A DNA stretch of 64,000 nucleotides. It comes from Lepidodermella squamata. Lineage: Eukaryota > Gastrotricha. The notes beneath the pieces were generated by a model that saw nothing but the letters and a program-made list of their open reading frames with translations, did no database searches and was not told where the DNA came from. Location: NCBI GenBank assembly GCA_047495785.1, contig JBLDXI010000029.1, positions 2,046,001-2,110,000 of the forward strand. Reading direction: 5' to 3'. The position numbers were made by a program, and so were the translations under genes. Of the stretch, positions 39,411 through 51,400 are shown one piece after another; position 1 is the stretch's first letter, and every line of letters begins with the position of its first letter.

Positions 39411-41744
39411 TCATCGAGTCTGATTTCTGAAGGCGATCACCTTGCGACGTGCGTCAAATCTACTCAGCATTGGCGTCGACGGTAGATGAGGTACTGCTTC
39501 ACCCACAGCATCCGCTCCGTTCCCAACATTGATGTACAGCAAAGCGGCGACAAGGCCTGATTGAATCTGCAATCCCACTGCAACTGCAATATTCTGCCCG
39601 CTTGTCGATTTCAGCATAAAGACCACGGCAGTAAGAGCCAGGAACAAAGTTGATGAAACAGCAATAGCCACAGCTAATCGCTTCACGAACGGATAATACG
39701 GCAAGTATCGATTGCCCCTGAGTTTCACAACGTAAATAACACCCAGCCCAAGAACAGCAAGGTTCAACACAAGTAGAGTTGCCACCCAATGACCCGTAAA
39801 GGTTGATGCGCAGATGATCGAATACAGTTCAATATAAGTATCAATTTCCGCGACGTAGGACCTGGAATTTTCCGGTTTGGTCAGCGCTGAGTGGTAAGAA
39901 TCAGATATTGCCCAAGAGATGACAATTATCAAGTTCAGTAGAAAAAATATGAAGACCCTGGTTAGTATTGAGAAGTTCTCTTTGAGACGATCCGGGACAC
40001 GACTTTGACGTGCCTCATTTTTCCGCAATATTTTGAAAACAGATCTCAACCGGAAAACCATCGTGCTGTATAGCAGAGACAGCCCCAATACTACGGCGAA
40101 AACTGTTGTTTCGCAAACAGCATTGGTACGCAAATTTGTTGGGGTTGCGAGAAGAATTGAGCCACATGCCAAAAGGAGAAAACTAAGAATTACGGGGAAA
40201 TCATTGATTTTTCTTCCGAGATTCTTCTTATCAGACAAAAGAATGTAGAAAATACGACTGATTTGGCTTACAACTACTAAGCAAGCTGTTGTCGTCAAGA
40301 AGATAAAAACTGAAACGGGCACCCCGACATCAACGTACTCTTCGAGGGCTGCATCTTTTGGTAGATAATTTGGGGCGAAAGGTGCAAGAACTCGTATTTT
40401 GAATAGTGAAGTGTCGTTACTTGCTGTGGCATTGTCATCCAGAGATATGACATACCCTGGCCGAAGACCGGTCTGCTGAGACCAGGTTGCGACCAGTTGA
40501 GCTTCATAGTCCATCTCCATTCTTGCAGAATAATGAAAGAAGCCGTGCTGCACGTTTCTGTACCTTACATTGCCAATGCTTTGATTAACAGCTAGCATCA
40601 CGTTTCGAGGATCTTCCTTAAAGTTCCTGAGAGTCGAGTTCCGGCTGTTTAAAAGCTTCTCGGACTCAGCCAGCGTGACAATGGAATGCAGAGCAAAATC
40701 ATAGCATGTGAATCGCAGAGGATAATCAGCCATTTTCATATCGACTGGATACTTCGACTTGAAGAAAGCATCGAACTCAGATAGGGTGTTTCCTAGGTAG
40801 TCTTTGCTTATCCCGTCATTAGCAAACGTAAGTTGAGTAAGGGCGCCGAAATACAAAACCCTTTTGACTTGTTCTTTGAAGATCGATGTGTTACAGTTTT
40901 TCGGGTACAAAAAGGCTGGCACAACATTGGGATCCATGTAGGCAGTGATGAATGTAATGAACATATACTTTTCACCCTTGATCCCACTTTTGTAGGCCTG
41001 GCACAGGAAAGGGATCATAACTAACGGATCGGAATTTTCAAATGAAAATATTCGAATGTCTTTTTTGATGAATGATTGCATCAAATCGTCGTTGAAATCT
41101 AAACTCGCCTCAATCGTCTGAACTCTCAGACCAAATTGGTTATTTGTAGCTGCTGTGTAACTTGCGACATCTAACCCATTGTTATTTTCAGTGGCCGCAA
41201 ACAAAACTGCAGTTTTCTTCCACGGGGTGAATTGTTTGATAAAGCTGAGTCTAGCCATTATCGTCAGCTGAGTTGAAGCCCTTGTACGCCATAGGTTTGG
41301 GTATAGGTCTCGTCGGTTCACTAGATTCGGCGACTGGCAAGCCCAAGCAGCGACTACCATATTCATATGAGACGCAACTTGCCCCCAGCTCTTACAGCCT
41401 GATGTAGCAGTCACACCCACTGTTATTGGGGATAGGTATAGCCCAGGCTCTGTCGAGTCCATCATCGATCGCATGAAGTTAATGCTTGTCGACGTTGCCA
41501 GCGTACTCTGAAGTCCTTCGTCACGATGTTCGAATTCGAGGTGGTAGTCGGGCAGAATATCGGAGCGATTGTTCGCGAAGTCGTAGGCTGTTTGGAAGGC
41601 CCATCGACAGTGTCTGAAATCTCCCACGTTTAGAAACAAAGGGACGTGGAACAGAGTTCGCAAGCGGTACGGCTTTCTACATTCAGCAGCCTGTTCGAGC
41701 ACGAAAGAGGTGAGGAGAATCGAAAATATAATCGCAAATGCCAT
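39411..41744 (-). CDS. GABA-B-like class C GPCR (subfamily A), intronless
   Basis: Single exon, 777 aa. Signal peptide MAFAIIFSILLTSFVLEQAA, then ECRKPYRLRTLFHVPLFLN. The flytrap domain has ANNRSDILPDYHLEFEHRDE; the conserved block here reads TSGCKSWGQ rather than TPGCKSWGR. Seven TM segments include YPFVKRLAVAIAVSSTLF, and the tail is short. It is most similar to the copies at 12092 and 20549 but separated from them by about 17 kb, with channel genes and the split propeller between. It is therefore a dispersed member of the same expansion. Confidence 0.9.
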   Translation of the reverse strand: MAFAIIFSILLTSFVLEQAAECRKPYRLRTLFHVPLFLNVGDFRHCRWAFQTAYDFANNRSDILPDYHLEFEHRDEGLQSTLATSTSINFMRSMMDSTEPGLYLSPITVGVTATSGCKSWGQVASHMNMVVAAWACQSPNLVNRRDLYPNLWRTRASTQLTIMARLSFIKQFTPWKKTAVLFAATENNNGLDVASYTAATNNQFGLRVQTIEASLDFNDDLMQSFIKKDIRIFSFENSDPLVMIPFLCQAYKSGIKGEKYMFITFITAYMDPNVVPAFLYPKNCNTSIFKEQVKRVLYFGALTQLTFANDGISKDYLGNTLSEFDAFFKSKYPVDMKMADYPLRFTCYDFALHSIVTLAESEKLLNSRNSTLRNFKEDPRNVMLAVNQSIGNVRYRNVQHGFFHYSARMEMDYEAQLVATWSQQTGLRPGYVISLDDNATASNDTSLFKIRVLAPFAPNYLPKDAALEEYVDVGVPVSVFIFLTTTACLVVVSQISRIFYILLSDKKNLGRKINDFPVILSFLLLACGSILLATPTNLRTNAVCETTVFAVVLGLSLLYSTMVFRLRSVFKILRKNEARQSRVPDRLKENFSILTRVFIFFLLNLIIVISWAISDSYHSALTKPENSRSYVAEIDTYIELYSIICASTFTGHWVATLLVLNLAVLGLGVIYVVKLRGNRYLPYYPFVKRLAVAIAVSSTLFLALTAVVFMLKSTSGQNIAVAVGLQIQSGLVAALLYINVGNGADAVGEAVPHLPSTPMLSRFDARRKVIAFRNQTR

Positions 41745-42221
41745 TATATGTCAGGAAAAATTTGATCGCAATTGTATCGTTACAAAAGAGACTCAATGTA
41801 GAAACTTCATAACATTCCGTTAGCTCGGCGCCTAAGGCTTCATATTTTCCACGTGACGTCTCTCTTTCAAAATACAGCCAGCCATTAGAACTTCCGCGTC
41901 ACATCGGGTAAACTTCCTAGTCCGTTCGTACATTATTCTAAAAGCTGCCCACACACCTTTTATGACAACCTCCCCGGAACCAGTGAATCCGAAGATTTTA
42001 TACTGCTTCACAGTAACGAGTCGAAATTTAAAATATTATGATATACGTCGTGATGTAGGTATCCGTATTCCGTGCACGGGTGTCTGCTCGAATCTATGTT
42101 GCTCACGCACCCACTAGAAGAAATTTGCCCATAATCAGGTCTATCCACATGAAAGCGGCTGAGAGCAGTGGGTGGTTTTAGCTAAGTTTCACCCGAGTGA
42201 GAAAAACTTTGCAAGACTTAA
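41745..42221. other. 5' flank of the minus-strand receptor
   Basis: No gene or repeat recognised up to the TTAA site of the next element. Confidence 0.35.
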
Positions 42222-42999
42222 CCCTTTCACGGCGGGAAGGACCATTTCGGAATTTCGACTTTGAAAATTCACAGAAAATTGAATTCGCTGAATTCTTGAT
42301 CGCCCTTTTCAGGAATATTGCTTTTCGATGTTGGCTACAAGGTTTTGAGACCAGGGCGCCGTTATCTTGCATGGTCAGGACTTACAAGCAATTTGAAAAT
42401 AGTCAACCTGAGATTGAAATTTCGATTTTTTTCAACTTGAAATCTCATAGGTTTCTGATCATTTTTTGATCCAACAAAAAATACCACCGTGTCCGCCATA
42501 GTCTCATTGACCTCTGTGTAAATTTTTTCGAGCTGGAAATTAAAAATGACGACGCTATTGAGATTTAATCAAACCGGCCGAAATCGTCCTATCCGCCAGG
42601 ACTCATACAGGCGGAGTGCGTGGTTTTTGTGCTGCAAAAACTGTCGCGAGCAAATACTGGAAAAGCTGAATTCAGATCTGAATGCTGAGCCTCTGAAACT
42701 GTTTTAAACTGAATGTTTTCGGCGATTTAAGTAAGGGAGAATCTTGGGGACATTCATGGGAGTAATTTATAATCTAAAATTCCAAAGCTGGAGGCACCTG
42801 ACACAGAAATTAGGGTGTTCGAAAAATCTGCTGAAATCAGCTGGGCGGATAGGACGATTTCGGCCAGTTTTTGTACAGCATTAACGGTGATAGATAAAGA
42901 TAAACGGGTTTCAAAATCGTGATCAGGGCCCTCTAAAACCCCTAGAACTGCCGTCAAATATTTTTTCTCCCGCAGATAAATAATTCCGCCATGAAAGGG
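42222..42999. mobile_element. piggyBac-type MITE at a TTAA site
   Basis: Flanked by TTAA on both sides (42218-42221 and 43000-43003). Ends CCCTTTCACGGCGG and CCGCCATGAAAGGG form TIRs with one mismatch. TTAA target sites followed by CCC are the hallmark of piggyBac. Inside, ggccgaaatcgtcctatccg at about 42580 recurs inverted at about 42845, so much of the unit is a sub-perfect palindrome. It has no transposase. Confidence 0.85.
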
Positions 43000-43121
43000 T
43001 TAACTCAATATAATATATCCATAAGCATCCGAAAATCCGAAGGATTACTTCTAATGATTATTTTTCAAAGTTCCATTCCATCCAAATCTTGCATAAAAAG
43101 AGGTCGCCTCCTGCTTTTCAT

Positions 43122-44081
43122 TTACATATTCTGTAATGTGTAAACGGCTGAAGTGTTGTGCAACCAGTTACCATTTCGAATGGTCACATCAACGTTGAAA
43201 GTTTGCATGTCGTCATGTGCTCCAGCTTCCAGCTGATTCATAAGCAGCCTGGCGTCAAATTGACACTCCAATGGAGACAGTTTATTTAGTGAAGTTGTTC
43301 CTCCATTCAAATCGGGTGTAATGATGCACCCTACCTTTCCATTGAACAGGTTGATGTTGTACTTACTCGAAATGTCGAATAATTTCGACTTGAAACCAAC
43401 ACCCTATGGTTGCCACAACGAAAATTCAGAAATACTGATAGTTTTTAATACATATTTGTGACTCACGTTGATGATAAGCGTGCTATTTGACGAAAAGGTC
43501 ACATTTGATACGACCGGGTCCGGATAGTAAACCAGTGATGAAACTTTTCTGAAAATGCGTAAAGCTTCGGTCGGTAGGTAAGGGGGTGACACATTATGAC
43601 CTGCTGCGTAACCCAGCACACTGTTATTGCCCATAAGGCTGTAGCAAAGCCGCTGATTCCCTGCAGAGTATCGACAACCTTGGTGTTCTTGTAGAGTCTC
43701 GACAAGAATTGCGTTATCAGGAGCCGCAGCAGCTGTGAGATTCGGGTAAAATCCGGAGATTTTCGGGTACGGGCAAAAAATATCAGGTGCAGCGATTCTA
43801 CATGTTTCAGTAATGTTCACATCTGGCATTGTGCCGGAATTATTCGAACTGAAGTAGTGTATAAATAGCTTCACGGAATCAAAGCTTGTGTTGACCATTC
43901 CAAGCATCATAACGCGAATTTCGTTGCCTCCACTCATGAAAGATAACCGAGAGGGAATGATCATAATTAGGGGTTTAAAATTAGATGGCGTTGCCAGAAG
44001 GGAAGCCAAAGGATTTCTGGACACATTTTGTGCCGCCAGTGGCGATAATATTGAAAAGAGAAACAATTGACGAAACTGCAT
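43122..44081 (-). CDS. secreted glycoprotein with a TIG/IPT-like C-terminal domain
   Basis: Two exons (44081-43467 and 43403-43122) give 298 aa across a 63-nt intron. A signal peptide (QLFLFSILSPLAA) starts at ATG 44081; the upstream ATG in the same frame would bury it. Many N-x-S/T sites and about eight cysteines are present. The segment YYPDPVVSNVTFSSNSTLII with NGVGFKS and later VGCII and LECQF follows the layout of TIG/IPT immunoglobulin-like folds (position, LtI-G--F, paired Cys) as in plexin ectodomains. The family call is tentative. The stop falls right after TLQNM without an anchor, so it is probably secreted. Confidence 0.55.
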
Positions 44082-45429
44082 TTTCAACGCTGATTTTTTG
44101 TCGAATGTCTTCGTTTTATGATAGGCTTCTATCGCGCAGGATTGGCTTGTCAGGTGTGATAAATGGGATTTACCCCGCAACCCACCTACAACGTGTTATT
44201 CTCCAGTGTATTAGCGTCTATACAGAAGCGATACAGCTATTTAAGCTATACAGAATATTCAGGTAATAATGAGCAAATTGAAAAAGCGTTTCGAACTAAT
44301 AGCGTTTTCGAGCTAATAGCTGGATGTAGCCTCGTATTGTAAATTTTCCTGGACGTACTGTAAAAAAATTTTGTATATTTGCTCACGCAGGAAGCCATCA
44401 TTCAATCGATGAAGAAATTTACGAATTTTATTTTGGTTGTAAGCTTTCAGATTAGGTACGGCGACAAAACAGCAACTTCGCGAAACAGCTAATACGAAAA
44501 AACAGCAAAATTTCTATTTCACCTTAAAACAGCGAAAACTTACTTTTTAAAAGATGCATCGTGTTTCTGCTGTTATGTCGCAAGTTGAAAAAGTTGCTGT
44601 TTTGTCGCGTTTGTTGTTTTGGGTATTTGCTATTATGCTGTTGTGGGCGCGGTCTGCCTCTTTTTAGAGAAAGTTTTTGCAAATGAGCGATAGTCATAGG
44701 TTCGATTCCACGTGGTTGCAATTTTTTGTCGTTTTTTTGCTTTTGTTTCTAATGAATATTTAAATTATGCGGGGTGATGCTTAGATGTTCATAGCAAAAC
44801 GGGGCGATAAATTTTTTTAGAAAATAATTAAGATCATACTTCTTGGGATCATTACTTTATTAAGTTTTGCCCCAACGTCAGCCTCATCTGACGACAAACC
44901 CAAACCGCGATGACGAGGCGTGGTGACTGGCCCTGAGCGCGAACTTGGCCGCACTTGACTGGCTATCATTAGCCGGTCTCGTCGGCCGTTGATGAACGTT
45001 CCGGGTTGGTGGCTCCTTAACTGGGGCCACTTCCGGAGGGGTCTGTCGCTTTCAGAGCGGCTTTTTAATAAAAATAAATAAATACATACCAAGTAAATAA
45101 AGTATCCCATAAATTCAAATTTTATCACATCTAAACTTGTAAAAAATTGTATAAATTGCACATTTCAAATGAAAGCGTTACTTTATTTTTCCTAAATATT
45201 TCTTAAATTTATGAAATATTATTTTGGTTCGTTTGAGTGCATTTTTATAAGTTCCGAAATAATTATGATAAATCAAAACCTTCGGGAAATCACGAACTGT
45301 CATTTTACCCGATAAATGACCAGTGCCATCCGCACGCCCTTGATAATGTCCGAAGTTTTACACATCAGCTAGATACACCGATTTTTCCAAATTTTTGCCC
45401 TTATTAACTTTATACTTACAAATAAAATA
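44082..45429. other. intergenic region with a fold-back repeat
   Basis: Contains the inverted repeat listed at 44461-44611 and a GC-rich island at about 44890-45060. No gene is supported. Confidence 0.4.
44461..44611. repeat. fold-back repeat with acagc/gctgt words
   Basis: cgacaaaacagcaactt near the left end recurs as its reverse complement near 44593-44609. Between them are further aaaacagc words. It is probably a small palindromic element; no target duplication was identified. Confidence 0.55.
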
Positions 45430-48400
45430 ATGGGCGGTGTTAAGTGCTACGAAATCTGCGCGTTTTGCATCGTATTTGGCTTCATTCTCGCCCTGACCTC
45501 GTTAATTGCACTCGTCGCCCTTTACTCAGGGCTATCTGACGATTTCAACAGACTACAAGATGACTATCGATCTAAGGAATTCGATAACTCAGCTTCCAAC
45601 TCAACAAAATCGTCTCAAATTCCAAAAATTACCACATCTTTCAAACAAATCGCGACTACACCATCTTCGATTTTCACGACTATTAAGGATGATAAGGCCT
45701 TACCTAAGGTCAGCATATTCAATAGGATCAACTGCTACCCAGAGGAGCAAGGTACAACCGAGAGAAACTGGACGGTAACTGCCGAAAAATGCGCATCTCG
45801 AGGCTGTTCTTTCGACCCAGATACGGACGGCAATAAATACGCCCCGCCGTGTTTCATGCACCCTAGCAAAATCGGCTATCGAGTCGTCGAGGTGACTACA
45901 AGTGACCCACATTGGCTGTTGGTCCTTAAACTCGAGACATTATCGCCTCAACCGATTTTCGACTCGCCGATTTCGCCGATTTTATTGCGTGTTCAAATTT
46001 GGAATAATCAACATTTACAAATTAAAATTGAGGATGAAAAAAATCGGAGGTATGAAGTGCCTCTTACTCTGAATTTAGTGAAATCGCCCGGATCAACGGC
46101 TCAATCGGCTGATTTCGAGTTCTCCTACGCGTCGAATCCTTTTTCGTTCCGAGTTAGGCGCAAAACTACCGGGGCGATTTTGTTCGATACGACGATTGGC
46201 GGTTTAGTTATTTCGGATCGGTATTTGCAGATCGCGAGTAAATTAGCGACGGATAATTTCTATGGTCTTGGAGAGCACGACAGGCCGAATTTAATTCACA
46301 ATGTTCATTATAAAACGTGGCCGATGTGGTCACGATCGGCTGAATCGGAATTACCAGTAAATTACCGAAAAATTTCAGGAAAATTTGGAAATTTTTCCGG
46401 TTATATTTGTTATCCAGGTTGTAAATCGGCCTGGTACTCATCCATTTTACATGGTAATGGAAAAAGAAGCGCATGCGCACGGAATTTTTCTGTTGAATTC
46501 AAATGCCATGGGTAAGTAAAATGAAGCAAATTTAATTTTTTTAAATTATTCGAAATCGAAAAATGGTGATTCAGCATGTCCCAACTTATTCTAATACTTT
46601 GGTCTATTTTTATTGATTTTCCCAAAATGAATCCTGCAAAGAGCATCGTTTTGTCCCTTACTTGCGGAAATTTTAAACCTGCCGTATAAAACCTGGTAAA
46701 ACTGATGTTTGGGATTTTCGGTTTTTACCAGGTCGTTTTTATTTTCGTTGGAAAGCTTTTCACTTGTGGCACGTGATTTTGAATCTTTTTGGCCATGGGA
46801 AAGGACATCACCGTTTTTCGTCCTTTGGTGCGGTAATTTTGGGACACTGTAATATTTCGAGTATTCGACCCACATTTAAAAATGAAAAATTAAATTTTAT
46901 CAATTCGATAATTTATTGTAATTTTTCAGAATTTTCGCTGACACTTGCCCCTGCGGTTGTAATTCGAACAATCGGCGGAATCATCGACCTTCACATAATG
47001 ACCGGTCCTACCCCAAATCAAGTCATTCAGCAATACACCTCGGTAAAGTTGCATGGACCCTGAAAAATGAATAATTGTCATCATTTGGAATCTTCTAGAT
47101 GATTGGCCGACCTTTTATTCCGCCCTATTGGACCCTGGGCTACGTCATAGCTCAAGACTCGGGCTTCGGAAATTCGTCTAACCTTGGTCAAATTTTGGGT
47201 AGATTGAGGAAGGTCGGCTTTCCGTTCGACGCGCTTCATTTGGGCATCGAGTACGCCGAATCGCGGCGAAGTTTCACCATCGATCATGTTAATTTCCCGA
47301 ATCTATCTCAATTTTTACGAAATGAGACCGACCAAGGGGGCCTTTATACGATTATTTCTCTGGTTGGTCAATAATAATTTGAAATATGGTCAGTATCAGA
47401 ATTTTCCTTACTTTAGGATCCCGCAATCACCAACAACGCCTCGAGATATGATGCTTGGGATTTTTTGAACAGCAATCGATCGTTCATTTTAGATAGGAAC
47501 GGAGCGAATTTCATGGGTTATTCGCCTCATTTAGGCCGAGTCGCATACCCAGACTTTTTCTTGACTCGAACCGTTGAAACCTGGGCTGATTTGACAAAAC
47601 GTTTGGCGAAAAATCTTTGGTTTCAAGGCATCGACTTGGTAACGGATTCGATTGTTTCGGAATCTTATAATTCGTTTCTTTGCAGGTAATTAATTTGCCT
47701 AAAAATGATGACACCAAGAAGTGTCCCGAGTCGCCTTACCAAAATCCGCCCTATCGAACAGGTAATTACGTAATATTTTTTTAATTAATTAATTTTATGA
47801 ATAATTAGGAGGTGCTTATTTGATTGGTTCAAATTGGGGAACAATTTGCCTCGATACCCAGCAAAGTGATGGAAAATATCGGCACTATGATGTCCACAAT
47901 TTGTACGGCTGGTCGTCAACTTATCCTACCCTTCAGTAAAAATTTATTCAATTTTAAGGAGGAAAATTGTGATTTATTTTTCTAGCGCTTTGAATGAAGC
48001 TAGACCAGGAAAACGAGGATTTGTGATCACCCAATCAACGTATGCCGGTAGTGGAGCTCACGCTGCTCATCTGATATCTGATCGCAACATCTCTGATTTG
48101 AATCGCTTACGCAGATCAATTGTTTCAATGTAAGTTTTTTGAAAAATCTCAATTTTTCAATTTATTTCCAATTTTTCAGACTTGAAATGAGCATGTTCGG
48201 TTTGGCCCATACTGGGGCTGATATTACCTGTGTCAAAAACAACGCCGAGCTATGCTTGAGATCGCTTCAAATCGGAGCCTTCTTTCCTCTAAGGCAAGGA
48301 ATTTGGCCTTTAATTCTATTACATTTTATTTTGTAATTGAATTAATTTTACAGTCGAATTAGAATGGATGACACCTTTATCGAAATGTACCCCAGATTCG

Positions 48401-51400
48401 AGTCCCAAGTCTTGCCTTGCCTTCTAACTCGTTACCAGCTACAACCTTACCTCTACACGCTGTTTTTCCTCGCGAATAAGGATGGCATAACTGTAGCCAG
48501 GCCTTTATTTTTCGAATTTTACCAAGACTCGGATACGTGGCTCATCGATGATCAATTCATGCTAGGACCAGCTTTTCTAATTTCGCCACTTTTTGACAAG
48601 GGCAGATCAAGCTTCACTGGCTATGTTCCTAAAGGCACTTGGTTCGATCGACAAAATGGCGAATTTATCGTAAAAATGAAAAAGAAGATTATTTATGTTA
48701 TTTTATGTTCGATTTACAGGACCAATGCTCGCATGGTGGGCCTTACCTTTTCCGCCTCAATGGAACTTCGGTACTTCAAAGAGGCGGATCCATCGTCCCC
48801 TTGCAAATTCATAAATTTGATAAACGGGGTCAAAATTCAATTAAATATCGGTGGGTCTTTTTGATCGGTAATTCCTTATATTTAATTAATTGTTGAAGGC
48901 GATACGCTTCGCTGCAAATTTCGGTTGTCTTGGGATGCGATTTGCGAGCTCACGGAACCTTGTTTTGGGACGACGGCGATTCAATAGGTATCGAATTGAT
49001 CGTAATGAATTATACTTTATCCCGCAGCAAATTCCTTTTTTCCGCAGCAAATTACTTTTTTCCGCAGCAATTCTTTTTTTCCGCAGGAACGACTCTTTTC
49101 AGCAGTAAAAACTTAAGGAATTCTTCCCGGTGTTGAGGGCAGAACCGAGAATTCTGCCCGCTGAAAATGCCCGAGGGCGTAGCGGAGCGCAGCGAAGCGA
49201 AGCCCGAGGGTATTTTCAAGGGCTGAATTCGAGGTTTTGCCCGAGACACAAGGGAAGAGTTCCTGTTCCTTCCCAGTTGGTTATTTTCGTTAATCCGACA
49301 CTCGGACGAGTGAAAATGGGGAATGGTGTATAGTGCGTATGAAAGATGACCGTTGTTAATAACGAAAATAAGAAATCCAGCTTAAAATTTGTAGCAAATT
49401 TTTTTTTTGAATTTTTTTTGTTCGTTGTTCATTTCCTTGTTTTATTATCAATTGAATATTGCGAATTTCCGTCGAATTTTCAATGGAGATCACTTTTGAT
49501 ATTGGCGACCTGGGCCTCGGTGCTCTCGCTGACGGCTCCGTGGAAGTGAAACAGCGCGAAGAATCCGATCCAATTCGACTTCTCGAACGAGAACTTGATG
49601 CTGATATCGAAGAAGAAGAATCCGATGAAGAGGGTGATACGTCGGAGTTCATTCAAGAAGTCGAAAATTTCGTGGCTGGTTTTGAAGCAAACGGCACAGC
49701 TCAGAAAACCAAGCAGCACTGGAGCCGATTTGTCGCATTTGTCGAGCAGCGATTCCACATTTCGGAGCAACTATTAGTTGAACTTACGGTCAAGGATATG
49801 GATCTCTATGTCGCTCTTTTTCTCAAGCAGTTGACGAAGACTGATGGTAGCGCGATGGAGCCGACAACGATTCGAGGCATTTATTCCTCCATCATTCGCC
49901 ATCTTGTAGTCGTTATTAACAATTAATCCGGCCCAAACACTTGTTTTAAAGTTTAAACATTCTAATAAAGGTTATTCACTTGTTCACTCGTTTGGTCAGA
50001 GTCTGAAGGTTGTAGTAAAGGGACTGGGAACGGAAATTGAAGTTGTGCAACATTATTTCAGGTGAGAGGTTTTCCCGAATTTTCGAGAGCATCAATTGAT
50101 TTTCGAAAATAAAAAATCCACCCTAATCGTTTGAGCGGGCAGAAACAGCGGGCAGAAACATCGGGCAGAATCACTTTTTCCGTCTAGGCAAAAAATAACC
50201 AACTGGGCAGGAAAACTTTTTTTCGCAGCAAAATTAAAAAATCGCATTTTAATTAGGAAATGAGAGAAAGCTATTAGAAAAACACTTTTATTGCAACAAT
50301 CAAACAGAAAACGTTAATGAGCCAGCAAGTATGAACCAGCAAGTCATTTGCGACCAAGGGCTTTGTAGTGTCCCCCGATATTCAACAGGTTTAATGTTGT
50401 TTTGCGACCAGGAATAGAGTTTTTCGGCTTGAACAGCCACACATCCGAACCATCACAGAATGTAAGCAAGGAGACTTTTTTGCGCCGAATTTGCATGTAC
50501 AAGTTGTACCTTCATCGGTCAATGCGATCAGGAAAACGTTTTCAAGCGACCAGCGATACTCGTCGAAGTTCTTCCACGAGCCATAGCGACGCCGCTCTTG
50601 CGCTTTTTCATGTCCATCCGGAACGGCCGGGGTAGTGGCGACATAGAGATTATCTTCCAACTTTAAAACTTGGACTTCTTGAATTCTGCCCGCGATCGAG
50701 CCAATTGCAGCGCCCTCAAGTCACCAACAATTCGCTTATACAGTTTCGGCCTTCGTTCAAAGTTTCAAAATTGCTCACTACGCCACGCGATCCAACATAT
50801 CGTTAGCGGCGTTGAGAAACTCGGATTTAGGCTTGTTTACATCCGTTTCAATGTCACGGGTGTCAAGTAAAAAGCGGTTTTTTTCAACGTGAATGAAGAG
50901 GCAAAAACAAAATACTTTTTACTTGTCGCCTATCACCTTGAAATGGAAGTAAATCCGAGGCCTAAATCCGAGTTATTCAACGTCGCTATCGATATGTCAC
51001 CCTCCAAGCAATAGCGCGTGCCAAACATCGCAGGTTTTTCCTTCTTCCCTTCATTTTTACAATTAAAATTACAGAATTATATTTTATTAATTTTGCTGCG
51101 AGAAAAAGTTGGTTTTACTGCGGAAAAGAGGCGTTCCTGCGGAAAAAAAGAATTGCTGCGGAAAAAAGTAATTTGCCGCGGAAAAAAGGAATTTGCTGCG
51201 GAAAGAAGTGTCGTCCATCGTAATTTCTCATAATTTTGATTGACCTAATTTCAGACACGATTGCTTACGATGAGTATTACCTAGTGACCTATTCGGCCGA
51301 GGTCAATGAAGTAAATGATTGCGCCGTATTTTTCGATTTTTGTCGAATTTTATTGCTTATTTTAAGGAGGGTCAGCTAATATTCACGACGGCTCTTCTTC

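Larger units (their letters stand above)
49007..51216. mobile_element. Mutator-like element inside GH31 intron 12
   Basis: TIRs of about 100 bp built from tandem units of ccgcagcaaattcctttttt, nearly perfect between 49007-49110 and 51115-51216. The 8-bp target duplication ATCGTAAT lies at 48999-49006 and 51217-51224. Long TIRs, an 8-9 bp duplication and a SWIM zinc-finger remnant inside (50391-50660) all point to the Mutator (MULE) superfamily. It also carries the N-terminal part of a recombinase-like gene (49483) and a dispersed repeat (49113). No full transposase is present. Removal leaves a 49-nt intron, the usual size here. Confidence 0.87.

Noticed and set aside
44640-44720. tRNA-like T-loop word GGTTCGATTCC
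   Set aside because: No matching T-stem, acceptor stem or A-box could be drawn around it.
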